This document shows, piece by piece, positions 1 through 12,362 of a stretch of 64,000 nucleotides of DNA. Within the stretch, counting starts at the first letter, position 1. Every line of letters begins with the position of its first letter. Both the position numbers and the translations under genes were made by a program. Below the pieces are notes generated by a model that did not search any database, was not told where the DNA came from, and worked only from the letters and a program-made list of their open reading frames with translations. This stretch comes from Latrodectus hesperus (lineage: Eukaryota > Arthropoda > Arachnida > Araneae > Theridiidae), in NCBI GenBank assembly GCA_037975125.1, contig CM075850.1:127119292-127183291 (forward strand), in the 5' to 3' direction.

Positions 1-55
1 ATCAGATCAGTTGGGGAATCATATAAATCAAATCATTTGGGGAATTATATAAATC
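1..55. repeat. Two-copy 27-bp tandem repeat at the window edge
   Basis: Two adjacent near-identical units of about 27 bp are seen. Both contain a TTGGGGAAT core followed by ATATAAATCA. The array may continue to the left of the window, so the copy number is a minimum. Confidence 0.6.
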
Positions 56-2073
56 AGACAAAACATGTCAAATACGTCATATTTATTTCACAAGAAATAT
101 GAAAAAATTATATTAAAGTGTTCTTAGAATTCTATGCGAACGTACAATTTTTTAAATTTATATTTCAGCATGAAAAGAAACAAAACTATTTAATTAGTTC
201 TGTTTTCCCATTAATTGAATCTGGAATTAACTTTATTAGAGCTGCCAAGCAGAACAAATTTGCAATGAGAAAAATCCATTATCAGGGTCATTATAAGAAA
301 TAATCAATTTGTGCGAGGCTAAAATGACATTGCCTAGCTGAAGCACGTAAGTATATATTTTATTTTGGTTATTTCATACTATAATTTTCTAACTAGTTAA
401 TTAAATTTTATGCAGGAAACAGAATGCAACAGAACATTAGCTAATATTCGAAATACATTTCAATTTAATATGAAACATACCTAGATACTTTCGTTGCTTG
501 AGATTATGAATTAGCAGAAATAAATTCAACAGAATTCGGTTAATAAATGTATTAATGTTACTTCATTTCTCCTTACATTTTCACAAGTTGTTTTGGACTG
601 TTTACATTTAAATATCCAGCTAATTCACATGGTTTAAAACAAAGCATTTCATAAAATTGAATTAAAAGTGTACCGTTGAAATGATAGGTTACACCCATTT
701 TGATCTTATTTTCTGTACAATGCAGGAAACGACATGTTAATATTTGTAAAAGAGTTTATAATTATTGGAAGGGAAATTGCGTGTAAGCATTCTTATTTAT
801 CCTAATTACTCGTTAAAATAGAATGGAGGTAATAAATTTAGATGTTGGGTTTCATATTGATTTTCTCAAACGTATCTGAATTTATTTTACTCCTAAAAAC
901 CAATTACAGTGAAATTATAGTTTCGATAAAAATATATTACAAATTTTATTTTAAATAATATTTTAAATAACTATACCTTGAATTACTTATAAAAATTAAT
1001 TATAATTAAATCCATAAGCAATTCAAATTATCTTAGTATTTGACTTGTTACAAGTTTGGTAAAAGACTAAAAAGATTAAATTTGTTTATTCGAAAAAACT
1101 ATATTTATTTAGTTAAATTGAGGAGAGAGAATCTTATATTTATATTAAGGTTTCCCATAAAAGGAATTTTTCTAAAATTTAACGCTTGAGTTAACTTTAT
1201 AATCATGGATTAAGGAAGATTATTTAATTTAAAATATAAACTAAAAATGTGTGTTTGTGTTGAAAGAATCTTTTATCAAGCTAGACATCCGAAATCGGAA
1301 AAAGCAGATTCATGTTGGATTTAAATAACGAATTATTCCATCTGAAATTTGTCTGATGTAACAATGATTTAGATACAGTTTATTCCTTAAAATATATCTC
1401 GAGTTTAAATTAATTTTTCAATCTAATATTTACATTGCATATTTATATATTTAATTAACAATTTTTTAAATAGTTAGGTCAAATAAGCTATAAATTGATT
1501 ATATTATTATTTCAATATAAAGCAAAACATTAAATTAATATATCTTTCCTATAATCTCCAAATTACAAATCTATCCATGGATTTGCATTTTATAAGAATA
1601 AAAGTAAAAATTTAATGCTTCAAATAGGACAATTCTGTCTCTTTAAACTTAGAGATGAATGTGAAATATTTTTAACGTTGTAAATTAATGAATACAGAGA
1701 ACAAACTTCCTGCTGTAAGCAATATTGATACATGTACATCAAACTGTGAGCCGTATCAAATTTAGTTTTCAGAACCTAGAAAAATTCCAAAGTCTCCAAA
1801 TGGAGATCGAGACCACTTATGGGTTAATTTACAACCCTATAAGAATTGACATTGAATTAAATTGACAAAATATTAAACAGAGAACGGAAAGCATTTTATT
1901 TTAAGATATTTATAAGGAAAGTTACTCACTTTATATATTTAAAAAAAACAGTGAAACAAACTTAAAATCATAATTTTACGCGACTGAATATGAGCTTAGG
2001 CGGACGTTTTTATCTGATTTTATAAAATACTCTTCTCACATTCTTATTCAAAGTAATAGTAAATTAAACTTTA

Positions 2074-2077
<4 letters not shown>
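56..2077. other. AT-rich non-coding DNA
   Basis: No coding exon, RNA gene or recognisable mobile element is seen. The longest open frame (118-303, about 60 codons, no ATG start) has low-complexity AT-driven composition and no family resemblance. Confidence 0.55.

Positions 2078-2171
<94 letters not shown>
2078..2171. repeat. (TA)n microsatellite
   Basis: An almost pure TA dinucleotide run of about 90 bp with a single TTT interruption near 2160. It directly abuts the interspersed repeat starting at 2172. Confidence 0.95.
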
Positions 2172-2172
<1 letters not shown>

Positions 2173-3290
2173 CAAGCTGACCCAGCCACGCGTTGCAGTG
2201 ACTGAGTTTTTATAATACATTGAATCAATTTTTTACTAATTCTTGGGTACAATCAAATTAATATTTTCTAAAAAAATTTAAAATAGGTTCATTCATATGA
2301 GATTAAAAATAAAACGTTTCGCAAAAATTTAAAAGTAATAGGTAAAGTATCGAAATTTTGAAATTAAGCACAAATCAACATATACTTTCTGAATTTACAT
2401 TTTATTCATCTTATATTAAATTATAGTTAGTAATCAGTGACTTACTTTTAAAATATACTATATAAATTAAAAACATCTGAAAATAAATTGTTATAAATGA
2501 GGTAGATAACATTGACATCGAACTATTATTTTTTCAATTTTTAATTATTAAAACTAAAAAATTTTTCCGCGGTATTATACTGAAATAAAAAAATTAAAAG
2601 AATTTATCATTTGAATAAATAAATTAGATCAAAATGTTCTACTGAATAAATTAATAATTATCAAATTATAAAATAAAATTAAAAAAAATAAAAGGCTGTC
2701 AAGAAATACTTACATGTTTTGGAGGTGGTACGAAAATTAGTAGAGAAAAACAGCAATAAATAAAATTTTATTTTACTATTTATAATATTAAAAATATTCA
2801 AACTGAACACGCACAATAATAACACAATACAAAGTATAATTATGAAAGTGATTCACAAAAAATTGTTATAGTATGATTATACATCATGAAAATATATGAA
2901 AATGTATATGAAAATATATGTACATCATGAAAATATAATAATAAAAATATATGTAAATTCTATATTTAACCACGCGATTGCGCGCCCACGTTAATTTTCT
3001 CGAAGATGTATAATCTAGAAAAATAAACACGTCGCCATCTGCCGAATACCTGTGCAACTTAGATGCTAAACTGCCATCTATTAGGAACTTACAGAACTAA
3101 ACAATAAATAAACATTAATGTCGTATAATAAATATTGAGAATAATAATTAAGAGATAAAAACTATTCTATCTTTTAAGTAGGACTATATTATAAATGGTT
3201 ACAAAATTTTATCAAAATCCGTTCAATAGTTTCGGAATTTATCGGGAACATACATCGTGACACGAAATTTTTATATATATAGATATGCAT
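2172..3290 (+). repeat. Degraded interspersed repeat, class not assigned
   Basis: The segment opens with the motif CTGACCCAGCCACGCGTTGC next to a TA run. It closes with a motif like ATCCGTTCAATAGTTTCGGA, then an ACATACATCG stretch and TATATATATAGAT. This pair of end motifs is typical of an interspersed repeat common in arthropod and other invertebrate genomes, often flanked by TA-rich DNA. No open frame survives. I cannot say from the sequence whether it is a non-LTR, Helitron-like or other non-autonomous element. Confidence 0.45.
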
Positions 3291-3337
3291 GTATTATTCT
3301 TAACATGATCTGGAAATGGCAAACGAAGGGGAAATTT

Positions 3338-4037
3338 GGGTCGTGGAAACCTAGTGGTTAGGGCGTATGCCTTCCGACCTGAAGGACGGGAATCGGCTCC
3401 CAATGCCGCTGAAGACCCACGGAGTTGTTGTTGTTGCTTATGACACTTGAACAAGCCAAGCTCCACGATTTTGCTCTATTAAGTTGTCTCGTAATTTTGA
3501 ACCATGGTCAGGTGATGAGGCCACACCTGAGATGGCACCCTCCTCTCCACATCCACGCCACAGCAGCTGAAGGACTTTGGACGTCACATATAAACTGGAC
3601 ACGTCCCCAATCCACGGAGTTCCAATAACCCAGTGAAGGAGAGTACACCGTGGTCACCCTCCCAACCACAGCCCGCGGCAAATGATGCTTCACTTTGCTG
3701 AGCTTACGGGAAGCGGCGTCAAGCTACTGAGCCACCTGAGCTCATAGACCCATGGAGTACATGTGACATACACAGGATTCGAAAGTCCTGTGGCCAGTCG
3801 TTGAGCAATTACCATGGGTGTAATGATCTGGAGAAAAGTTTCTTTCCCTCCAGATCAATGTCGAAATTGAGAGAGTGGGTCCTCTGGTGGTGCCATCTAT
3901 CGGAGAGTAAAATCGCATTTTCACCTTCGTGTTGCTCTAATTGAAACGAAAGACGCACCCTACTGACTTAAATTCATATAGGAAACGGCAAAGTGAGCTT
4001 GGCTTATTCAAGTGTCATAAAAGTAACAACAACAACA
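3338..4037 (+). mobile_element. tRNA-derived SINE (family A), interrupted by a nested SINE
   Basis: The head at 3343-3423 has a Pol III A-box-like CCTAGTGGTTAGGG and a degenerate B box. The body resumes at about 3747 and ends in a (AAC)n tail at 4037. Flanks GGGGAAATTT (3328-3337) and GGTGAAATTT (4038-4047) look like a target-site duplication with one mismatch. The element is split by a family B SINE at 3425-3746. Other family A copies are at 34607-35057, 61418-61806 and 62635-63008. Confidence 0.8.
3425..3746 (-). mobile_element. SINE (family B) nested in the family A SINE
   Basis: On the minus strand it starts with a head containing TGGCTCAGTAGC and ends with GTGTCATAAGCAACAACAAC. It is flanked by GACCCACGGAG (3414-3424) and GACCCATGGAG (3747-3757). 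That pair is a target duplication made from family A sequence, so this insertion is the younger of the two. The open frames on both strands here are chance frames in GC-richer SINE sequence. Confidence 0.85.
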
Positions 4038-4047
4038 GGTGAAATTT

Positions 4048-5630
4048 ATTTGATACTAAAAATAAAATCTATTAATATTGTATTTAAATTTCTTTTTACA
4101 GCCTTAGATATTTTTTATGCATTTTTTAATATTACGTGATTATTGAGAAATATTGATATTACACACACACATACATACATATATTAGAGATAAAAACTAT
4201 CATGAATTACTTTGTTTCATTAAAATCTGTCGTTACATATTAACTGTTTTGTTAAACTTTTGATTAAGTGTTAAACCTGGTTCTTTTTTTACTGTAACGA
4301 GAAGTAAAAGGCAGAAAACTAATTAAGATATTATTGATAGATACGGAGAAAATGTTTCAATTAAGTATTCCCAATGGTTTAAATTTATGGTCTCACCCAA
4401 TTCTTCGCAAATGAAATCAGTAATTGATTTTACTCTGGAAGAAGGTAAAGAAGATGACTGTGTGAATGGTAGCACACTAGTTTGTTTTAACTGTATAATT
4501 GAATTAAGTCCGAGTAGATACTTGTCGAAATGAGTGTAATTTCCGTGAAAACTCATCAATTAAGCCAAACCTCTGGGAAGAATTGAGCATTATTTAACTT
4601 ATTTTTCAATAAAATTAAGCTGATGACTCTTTTCAACGTTATTTTAGATTACGTTAATAGTTCCCCCTTCAATCGAAATATTTGTGAAGAATAATTCAGC
4701 ATTCTACAGTTTTGAGTTAAGCGGGTATGTTACTAGGAAAACATACTTTACCTCTTTATTAAGTATAAAATTAATTTTGCATTCTAGTTTGGTAACAATA
4801 TGCGTACTAAACAATTATTTTCAACTATTTCACTCGATCATACTTCAATGTTTCAAATTATTTCCAGTTTAATGGTTCAAATCCTAAACCAAGTTTTTAA
4901 AAACAAGAAAATAACCTTTGATTAAGGAATATTTCATAAGCAATAAATGAATAAAAATACATATATATTTAGTATTAAGTATAGTACTTAATACTAATTA
5001 CAAATAATTTTAATTACAGATGCCATGCAAACATCACAAATTGTACTAAAACGCACACATACAAATATTAATTAGAAAAAAGCCAGAAAAAATGTTGTAG
5101 AATAAGACATATTTTGCAATTTATTTATCTCGATAACATATTTAATTGATTCACATGTTGATTCAAGAGAACGAGTGGATGAAAGTTGGAGTAGCATTTC
5201 AAATTTAAAAAGCTGATTGATTAAAAATCAGTTTAACTGCCAGAAATTTAAATACACGCACGTAAATATGAATGCACTATGCAATAAATTTACTTGATAT
5301 CAAATTTTGTGATGGGATTTAAAATTTACTTGATATCAATCCTTGTTTAATTTATCAAGTGCAACAAGCATGAAACTGAAAATGTTGAAGTTTCATGTTT
5401 GTTGCCCTTGATGAAGGTTTGTTGCATTTGATAGAGGATTAATGCTGGTCATGGAAGAATTGACGTCTAAGTGTCTGTGAATTGACAGTGACTTTCGGCT
5501 GTGTGTGTTAGGTTATCTTTACTTAATATCAATTAAAATGGTTTTGATTCCAGTTTCCCAGAAATGCAATTGTTAGAGAACATAGCCGGCCACTTTATCC
5601 TGATCGAATTCAATGTTTATTGCTCTTTTT
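4048..5630. other. AT-rich non-coding DNA with a perfect palindrome
   Basis: No gene is seen. There is a short CA/CATA run near 4163-4185 and a perfect 12-bp-arm palindrome at 4970-4996. TTTACTTGATATCAA occurs as two direct copies around 5289 and 5327. Confidence 0.5.
4970..4996. repeat. Perfect inverted repeat, 12-bp arms and 3-bp loop
   Basis: The arms are TAGTATTAAGTA and TACTTAATACTA around the loop TAG. No flanking gene is known, and AT-rich palindromes are not rare in this base composition. Confidence 0.8.
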
Positions 5631-6851
5631 GGAACAAGTTCAGTATCTCCATACACTTGGCGACGCGGCGAATTTTTTGTCGCCAAGCTAGGAAGCGCGC
5701 GTTTATTAAAACGGGAAATTTCCCTCATTTCGATCGAAAAATAAGCATTTCAGAAAATTTAAAAAGGGAAATTAATATAAATAACGGATTTACTTGATAT
5801 GAAGTTAAGCTGACATGCTGATTGGTATATTTATTTCGACATTTCATTCGTTTGTCACCAGTGTCACGTTTCAGTAAAAATAATTATCTAATTTTACAAA
5901 TAAAGCATGCAAAAATATTTTTCTAAATATATATACTTTATAAAATTAAAAAAAAGCATGCAAAAACTTATTTTTCAAATATAAACATTTTTTAAAATTT
6001 AAAAAAAAAACATGAATAAAATATTTTTATATATATACACATTTTAAGTAAATAAAAATGACACACGAATACAATAAAAAATACATGTAAGCAATAGAAT
6101 TTAAATAAAATAAATACACCTTCTCCAAATTCAATTTCCGTTAAAAAATTAATATTTGCGAATCCTAAATTAATTAATAATTTGGAATGCTGGGCAAAAA
6201 TCCATTATTATTATTTTTGATTTTAGCTAATAGAATTTGTTGATATTTTTCGACCACATTTTTAACATGAGGTATTTTTAATCAAAACAATAAATAACGT
6301 AATTTTCAAAAACAAATACAATAAACCAATAAAAAGATAATAATAAATTAAGAAAACGAAATAAGGAAAAAAGAATATATAAAGATTTTAAATATATAAA
6401 ATAAAATATATCATTTAATAAAAAATATACATTAAAATTAAACCAAATAAAAGTAAATAATATAGAAGAAATAGTAAAAAAATTTACGATAATTGGACAC
6501 TGGAGACAACGAAACACAAGAGCTGGAAATCCACTGATTCTATTAGCAAAAGTAAGCGAAATTAAAATGACTAGCAATTAAAACGTAGAACAATTAGCAA
6601 AGAAAGTTCTGGAAAGTTCTCGAAGTGAAACTAAAAAAGCTATTGCCACTAAAAAAAGCACAAATATAACGTAAAAATTATTTAAAACACGAGAAAAACG
6701 GAATCTGGCAACGAAAAAATAAAAATAATAACAAAAACTAAATTTGGCAGCACTACAATAAAAACAAAAGCTGAAATCGGCAACACTACAACGTAAGCAA
6801 CGGTTACCAGATTTGGCGAGAAATCAGTGTATGGGGATACTGAACTTGTTC
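5631..6851. mobile_element. Non-autonomous DNA transposon with terminal inverted repeats
   Basis: The left end reads GGAACAAGTTCAGTATCTCC then ATACACT. The reverse complement of the right end (about 6825-6851) reads the same with one mismatch, so there is an inverted repeat of about 27 bp spaced 1.2 kb apart. The left 400-500 bp is also found, diverged, at 38573-39033. The interior is AT-rich with no transposase reading frame. A target duplication is not obvious, so the exact outer ends are uncertain by a few bases. Confidence 0.65.
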
Positions 6852-9800
6852 CCTCTTTTTTAAATAATCTTTTTAAATCTAAGAAAGAGAATATGATTTT
6901 AATAATATTTAAATTTATCATTTTCAACTTCCCTTAAGTTCATTATTTCCTTATGTGTATAAAATGCCTATAAATAAATCTTTTATATTGAAATTTTCTC
7001 CATACTTTGTAACGTATTTTTTATCGCAATCATTTAGATATATTCTAAATGATATGCTTTGTCAATTATTCCAATTTGTTTGAACTTGTCTCCAGATAAA
7101 TATTTACTTTTTACAGACAACATGTCTAGAGGGCATCATGCAATGAAAACTTTTAAATTTTATATCACAGTTGAAGTCTTTATAAAATATATTATTGAGA
7201 TTAATAAATTCTAAGATATTGCAATAGCATTATGAGATTGTAGTACTTCTTTTCAAACAATAGTCTAACATCTCTTCTTTAGTTATTCACTTTTGTTACT
7301 TTTGGCTGATTAACACTAAAGTACGAAGTTATTTCTCTTTAACATTAAATATATCACTCATTTTATGTATTCAAACTTATATATATGATGTTTATCATAA
7401 AAATTTAAACAATGGAAAACCAGCATTTTTCTTTCTAAAGAACTATCAAAACTATCAAAACATTTACTTCGGTTAATGATTTTCAAGCCTAATTTGCTTC
7501 CGAATGTTATATTACTTCAGAAATTGTTTGGAGTTACAGTAGGTAATCTTTCTGTTTTACTATAATAATTTGTTACAAGGTTTTTGTTTTGTTTTAGCTA
7601 TTTTAAATTGAAAGTCAAAGTCATTACAAAAATGAATAAATTTGTCTTTACTATTTTGATTACATAATCAAACTGACTTTTTTTACTCGTAAGAGCATTT
7701 TTTAAAGTTATTACTTTTATTAATATTTATAAAAATCCGGTTGTTTCATTCATTGCAAAATTGATAGCAATTTAAAAATTTCTAATTTTAAACTATAAAT
7801 TTCATAATTTGAAAAAATTGGCAAGTTATATTGAAACATTGGGAAGTTTATTACTTCTTGACTGGTTATAAATCAACATTAACAAGGTAACACAATCTGG
7901 TTGAGTATTTATCTTAAAACTTTAAATGCAATAGAACATAAAATTCTCTATTTGTTTTTATTATTAACAGAAAAAAATGTTACATCGTTTTACGGACATT
8001 GCATTGTCAATCAAAAAATGTCTCTTAATTTTGAGATACAAGATAGATACATTGGATGACACCATATTTTTATATTATATCACTGAAATATATTACAATT
8101 TACGTGGTATTTAAGGTTTATAAGCCTTCCACGGCGTGACTGGTATCCCACCTGTTACCTTTTAGAGAGAAGATGCCATTTTTTCTCTCAAACAACTGCA
8201 CATAAACAATAGATAAGAATATAATAGAATATTATAAATAACACTGCATAAACTTTTAACAAACCATGAAAATTGTTGGTAAAATGTGAAGTGAATTTAG
8301 TGGAAAACTGACAAACACACAAGTTATGAATGGAACAATGCAAGAAAATCTATACCGAAGCTTTTAGAAATATGATGACATCTTCCATTAAAAAACCAGT
8401 TGGGACAATGGATTTGGTTTATGTTTCTGTAAAAACAACTGATTTACTTTTCTTTAATAAAAAACGACAGCTAAAAAATAATAAAAATGTTTTCTCCATT
8501 TAATGGAGGTTAGCTTTACATGGGTTTTGGATTCGATTTGTTTTCGCTATTTTGTTGACTTCAGTTGCTAGTTAAAATAACTCTAAAAAAATGTTGCATT
8601 TTTTTGTAGGAAACTGAATTTAGGATATTCGATGACATCTTACTTTATATAATATAGGTAAGTAAGTAAAAAAAATTCAGAAGATATATAACCATATTCC
8701 ATTGTTTTGCTGACAAAATTGCATAATAAAATTTCAGTTTTTATATAGATCTCACAACATTATTGAAAGTAGCGCAATAGATTACAGAACTTTTTATTTG
8801 AAATAAAATTATTTTATTTAAAATCAAAAGATTAAATATGTGGCTGCATTAATAAGAATTATAATATTTAATTTCGAAGTTATATTACTTAAGCACCATT
8901 CATTTATATGAAAAATCCAAGCAATAGATTCTATGACTGTTTTTTTTAGATATTTAAACCTCTTTAAACAATGGTGTGACATAAGCAAAAGTACAATCAG
9001 TAATATATTTTTATGTCTCTAAAATGATAGAGGAAAATAAAATATTAAAATTTGTATATAAGTGAATTTATTTCTTATAAAACTTTACTTAGTCATTACA
9101 CAAAAAATAGAGAGAAATGAGTTAATAGTAAAAGGAGTATTAATAACTGTATGTAGATGTGCTACAAAATGTATTAATAAAAAATACATATTATTAATCT
9201 TGGATCTATATCTTGGGTAATTTCTGAACTAAAAACTTCTTTTAAAAGCATATGTAACCAAAGTGGGAGTCGAACTCAAGAGCTGTTAAGATTAAGACCA
9301 GAAAAATAACTATTTATTAATGATCTCGTCACTAGCCACTATTAAGTGATAGTAAACGCAACTTTTATTTTTTCATATGCACATCTGTTCAAGTAGGGCA
9401 TGGACTTTTCCAAGTATCTTCTTTGAACACATCACAGTTTGGTTATCTTTGAAAAGTACTCCAGTCTTGAGAGAAAAGTGTAAGGTTTTCAAAGGCCGTA
9501 ATAGAATATCTTTTAGGAAGGTCGTATCTTTTAAAATAAACATTACGAAGTATTAAAAGTTACGGATTCTTTACTTAAAACCTACCAGCAGTAGAAAAAA
9601 TACTATGCATTAAAGTTCTTTTTAAATTTTAAATTAAAAAAAATGTGATATGGCCAAAATATTCTTCATTCTTAAGAACCAAAAAATTTAATGAATGCCT
9701 TAGTTCAGTACAATATTTTGCCCTATTAAAGAACTGTAGAAAAAAGTTCATAATATAAAGTACAGGACTTAAGTATTTTTAACATTTATGTGTGAAGTTA

Positions 9801-10715
9801 AAATCTTGGTAAACTTAATATAGTATTTGATGACGAATTTCAAAAATCACAATTGAAAATAATATTTAAGTATATTAACAAAAAAAATATTAAAATATTT
9901 TTTTTCTATATTATGAAATCAAGTGTAGTAATAAAGTTTTTATTTGAATTATAATTTAACGATTTCTATGTAAAATATTCAAAATATTTATATTTTTGGA
10001 CTTACAGCTACATGTATGCTGGAAATGGTTTCCTATGAATGATGACAAAAACGTCTAACCATTCAGCACTATTTTAGAAATAAAAACTTTTTATTATAGT
10101 TTTTTGATATAAATATATTATATGTAGTGTTATTTATCATAAGTATAGTATTTATATTTCTAATAATATAAAAATGTCATAAATATAATTTCCCCATTTT
10201 TTATAGTTGAAAAACCTAAATATTCATCAAATTTAAGTAAGTAAATGAAAATAAAATAATCAAGAAAATACACTTTCTTAAGAATAAAAACTCATTTGTT
10301 TTTGAGATAATTTCATGATACAAACTATGTTATGTATAATGGTATATATTATCCTTAAAAGCATTCTTTATGTACGTTTATTCTTGCAGAAGTTAATTAA
10401 CTTTGTTATATTACTTTTCTTATTATAATAAAGTGAATTATATAAATAACATTAAATTTTAAATAGTAGGAATCTTTCCAAAAAATGTCTAAATTATAAA
10501 TGTGCTGCGAAGCAAAGGTATTTTGAGAAATATTGATGTAATTAAGTAATTTTTTTACAAGAATAAAAAAGTATTAAGGCAAATTTTATCACAGAATAAA
10601 GGCAGTATATTATCTTCAAACGCATTTATTTTGCTGATCTTTGTAGTAATATTTCAGTATTTATTTTATTTTTTATTGTTGAAACTATAGGACATTTGTA
10701 ATAATATATGGTAAC
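6852..10715. other. AT-rich non-coding DNA
   Basis: No coding exon was recognised on either strand. A weak tRNA-like piece lies at 9250-9312 on the minus strand (B-box-like GAGTTCGACTCCC) and may be a decayed SINE head. The rest looks like ordinary AT-rich sequence upstream of the LTR retrotransposon. Confidence 0.5.
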
Positions 10716-10719
10716 ATAT

Positions 10720-10931
10720 TGTAATGTCTCATCATCGGCACTTTCGATTTTAAGATCCTATGTTTTTTTTTTTGTTTTGTTTTGATTTTCAGAGAGACTC
10801 TCGTTGTACGCGAAGGGCGAGAGAGATTGTCGCGAACCCATACATGGCTCCTTGTAAATTTTGTTCATTTTTTAATTAAATGTGTATGTTTCAAAATTGG
10901 AGTCATTTATTTGTTTGTTTGTTTCATAACA
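10720..10931 (+). repeat. 5' LTR of the retrotransposon
   Basis: It begins TGTAATGTCTC and ends CATAACA, and is about 99% identical to 17156-17369. It contains an 11-T run at the place where the other LTR has A plus 10 T. Confidence 0.95.
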
Positions 10932-10943
10932 AACTTATGTTTT

Positions 10944-10956
10944 TGGTGGCAGCGGT
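10944..10956 (+). promoter_or_regulatory. Primer binding site, tRNA-Leu type
   Basis: TGGTGGCAGCGGT lies 12 bases after the 5' LTR. It is complementary to the 3' end of animal tRNA-Leu species ending in ACCGCTGCCA plus CCA. The tRNA assignment is from memory of leucine tRNA ends. Confidence 0.75.
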
Positions 10957-11153
10957 TTGATGCTTTTTTAATGCTTTGCATTAGCATCCACTATGCAAAT
11001 TAATTATGTGCACTATAATGGATTACGTGCCAAAATGTTGGAATACAGGTAGGCCATTTTGATCAATCTTTCTCTGGCTACTATTGAAAATAAATAGTTT
11101 GGAATGTTATATAAATTTATAGAATATTTAGTTCCAATCTTATTTACGTGGTT

Positions 11154-11350
11154 TTCATGTTATATCAATTAATTTTGTTTATAAGTTTGTAAATGGTGTA
11201 TTCCATATTACAAAGCTAATTTCTGTATTTCGTGTATTCGAATTTACAGTGTTCATGCTATATCAATTAATTTTGTGTATAAGTTTGTAAATGGTGTATT
11301 CCATATTACAAAAGCTAATTTCTGTATTTCGTGTATTCGAATTTACAGTG
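11154..11350 (+). repeat. 98-bp direct tandem duplication in the retrotransposon leader
   Basis: Copies at 11154-11251 and 11252-11350 start TTCATG and end TTTACAGTG. They differ at only a few positions, including one inserted A. The duplication lies in the 1.3-kb untranslated leader between the primer site and gag. Confidence 0.9.
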
Positions 11351-12362
11351 TAATAATTTTTATAAGAAAAGTGTATCTTATTATAAATTTGCATTTCATA
11401 ATTTTTATGTGGTTGATGTATTTCAATTCACGTAGGAATTTGTTAAAATAACTATGTTGTTATAGATTAATGTGTAAAATCGAAAGTACACTTATATTCA
11501 TAATTTTTTGAATGTTTCACTGAAAGTAGATTTCATGAAAGTATTATATACTTTAGAAAGGTTTTGATTTCGTAATGTGAAAACGAAAGTACATGATTAC
11601 AAATAGGTTTGAATTTAAAGTAATGTGAGATTTATTGATGTGTTTTTGATTTTTGTTTGTAAAGTATCAAACTGATTTATTTGATATTTAGAAACGCATG
11701 TTTATTTTCATTGATAAAGATTTGAAAAGATATTTTCTTACTGTTTAAAATATCGTACGTTATTATCATTTTCATGTCGTGTATGATTAATTAATTAAGT
11801 TTATTGATTTAAAATCGAAAGCTGATTTTTGGTTTAGATTAGTTAAAGCTTTTAATTTATATTGTTAAGAATTGTAGTGTGTTCTATATTTTGAATTAAA
11901 TAAGGATTCAAAAATAATATAATTTCATTTTCTGATTTAATATAGTAGTATTTGTATAAGAATCTGATTTTATAAATTTATACATTTTTGATTAGTAATT
12001 CAATTTATCTGAGTATTAAGCATTAGCTTGGTGGTAAAAAAACTTGAAATCGAGAGTAGAAGATTTAATAAACTTGTTCTTCTTTTCAAAATATACGATT
12101 TTCTATCTATACACTATTTGTTGTATTACAATATAGTTTGTTTTCATTTAAGTTTTTTAAATGTTATGGATATGTTTATATTAGTAGAGTGTGTTAAATA
12201 ATTTCTATAGTTATTTACGAAATTTTGCATATAGGTGGGTGTAGTGTGTTGTTTCTCTCATTATTGCATCTCTTCTGAGATAAAGCGTTAATATAATAAA
12301 ATGGCTTTTTTAGCACGGGGGAAAAGCGAGATTTAGTAGAAGTAGCTGAAGAGTTAGGGGAA

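Noticed and set aside
6278..6927. Hydrophobic minus-strand frames within the inverted-repeat element
   Set aside because: They are AT-driven Phe/Ile/Leu-rich frames without transposase motifs; the element appears non-autonomous.
9250..9312. Possible tRNA gene on the minus strand
   Set aside because: Only a B-box-like GAGTTCGACTCCC is convincing; no cloverleaf forms.
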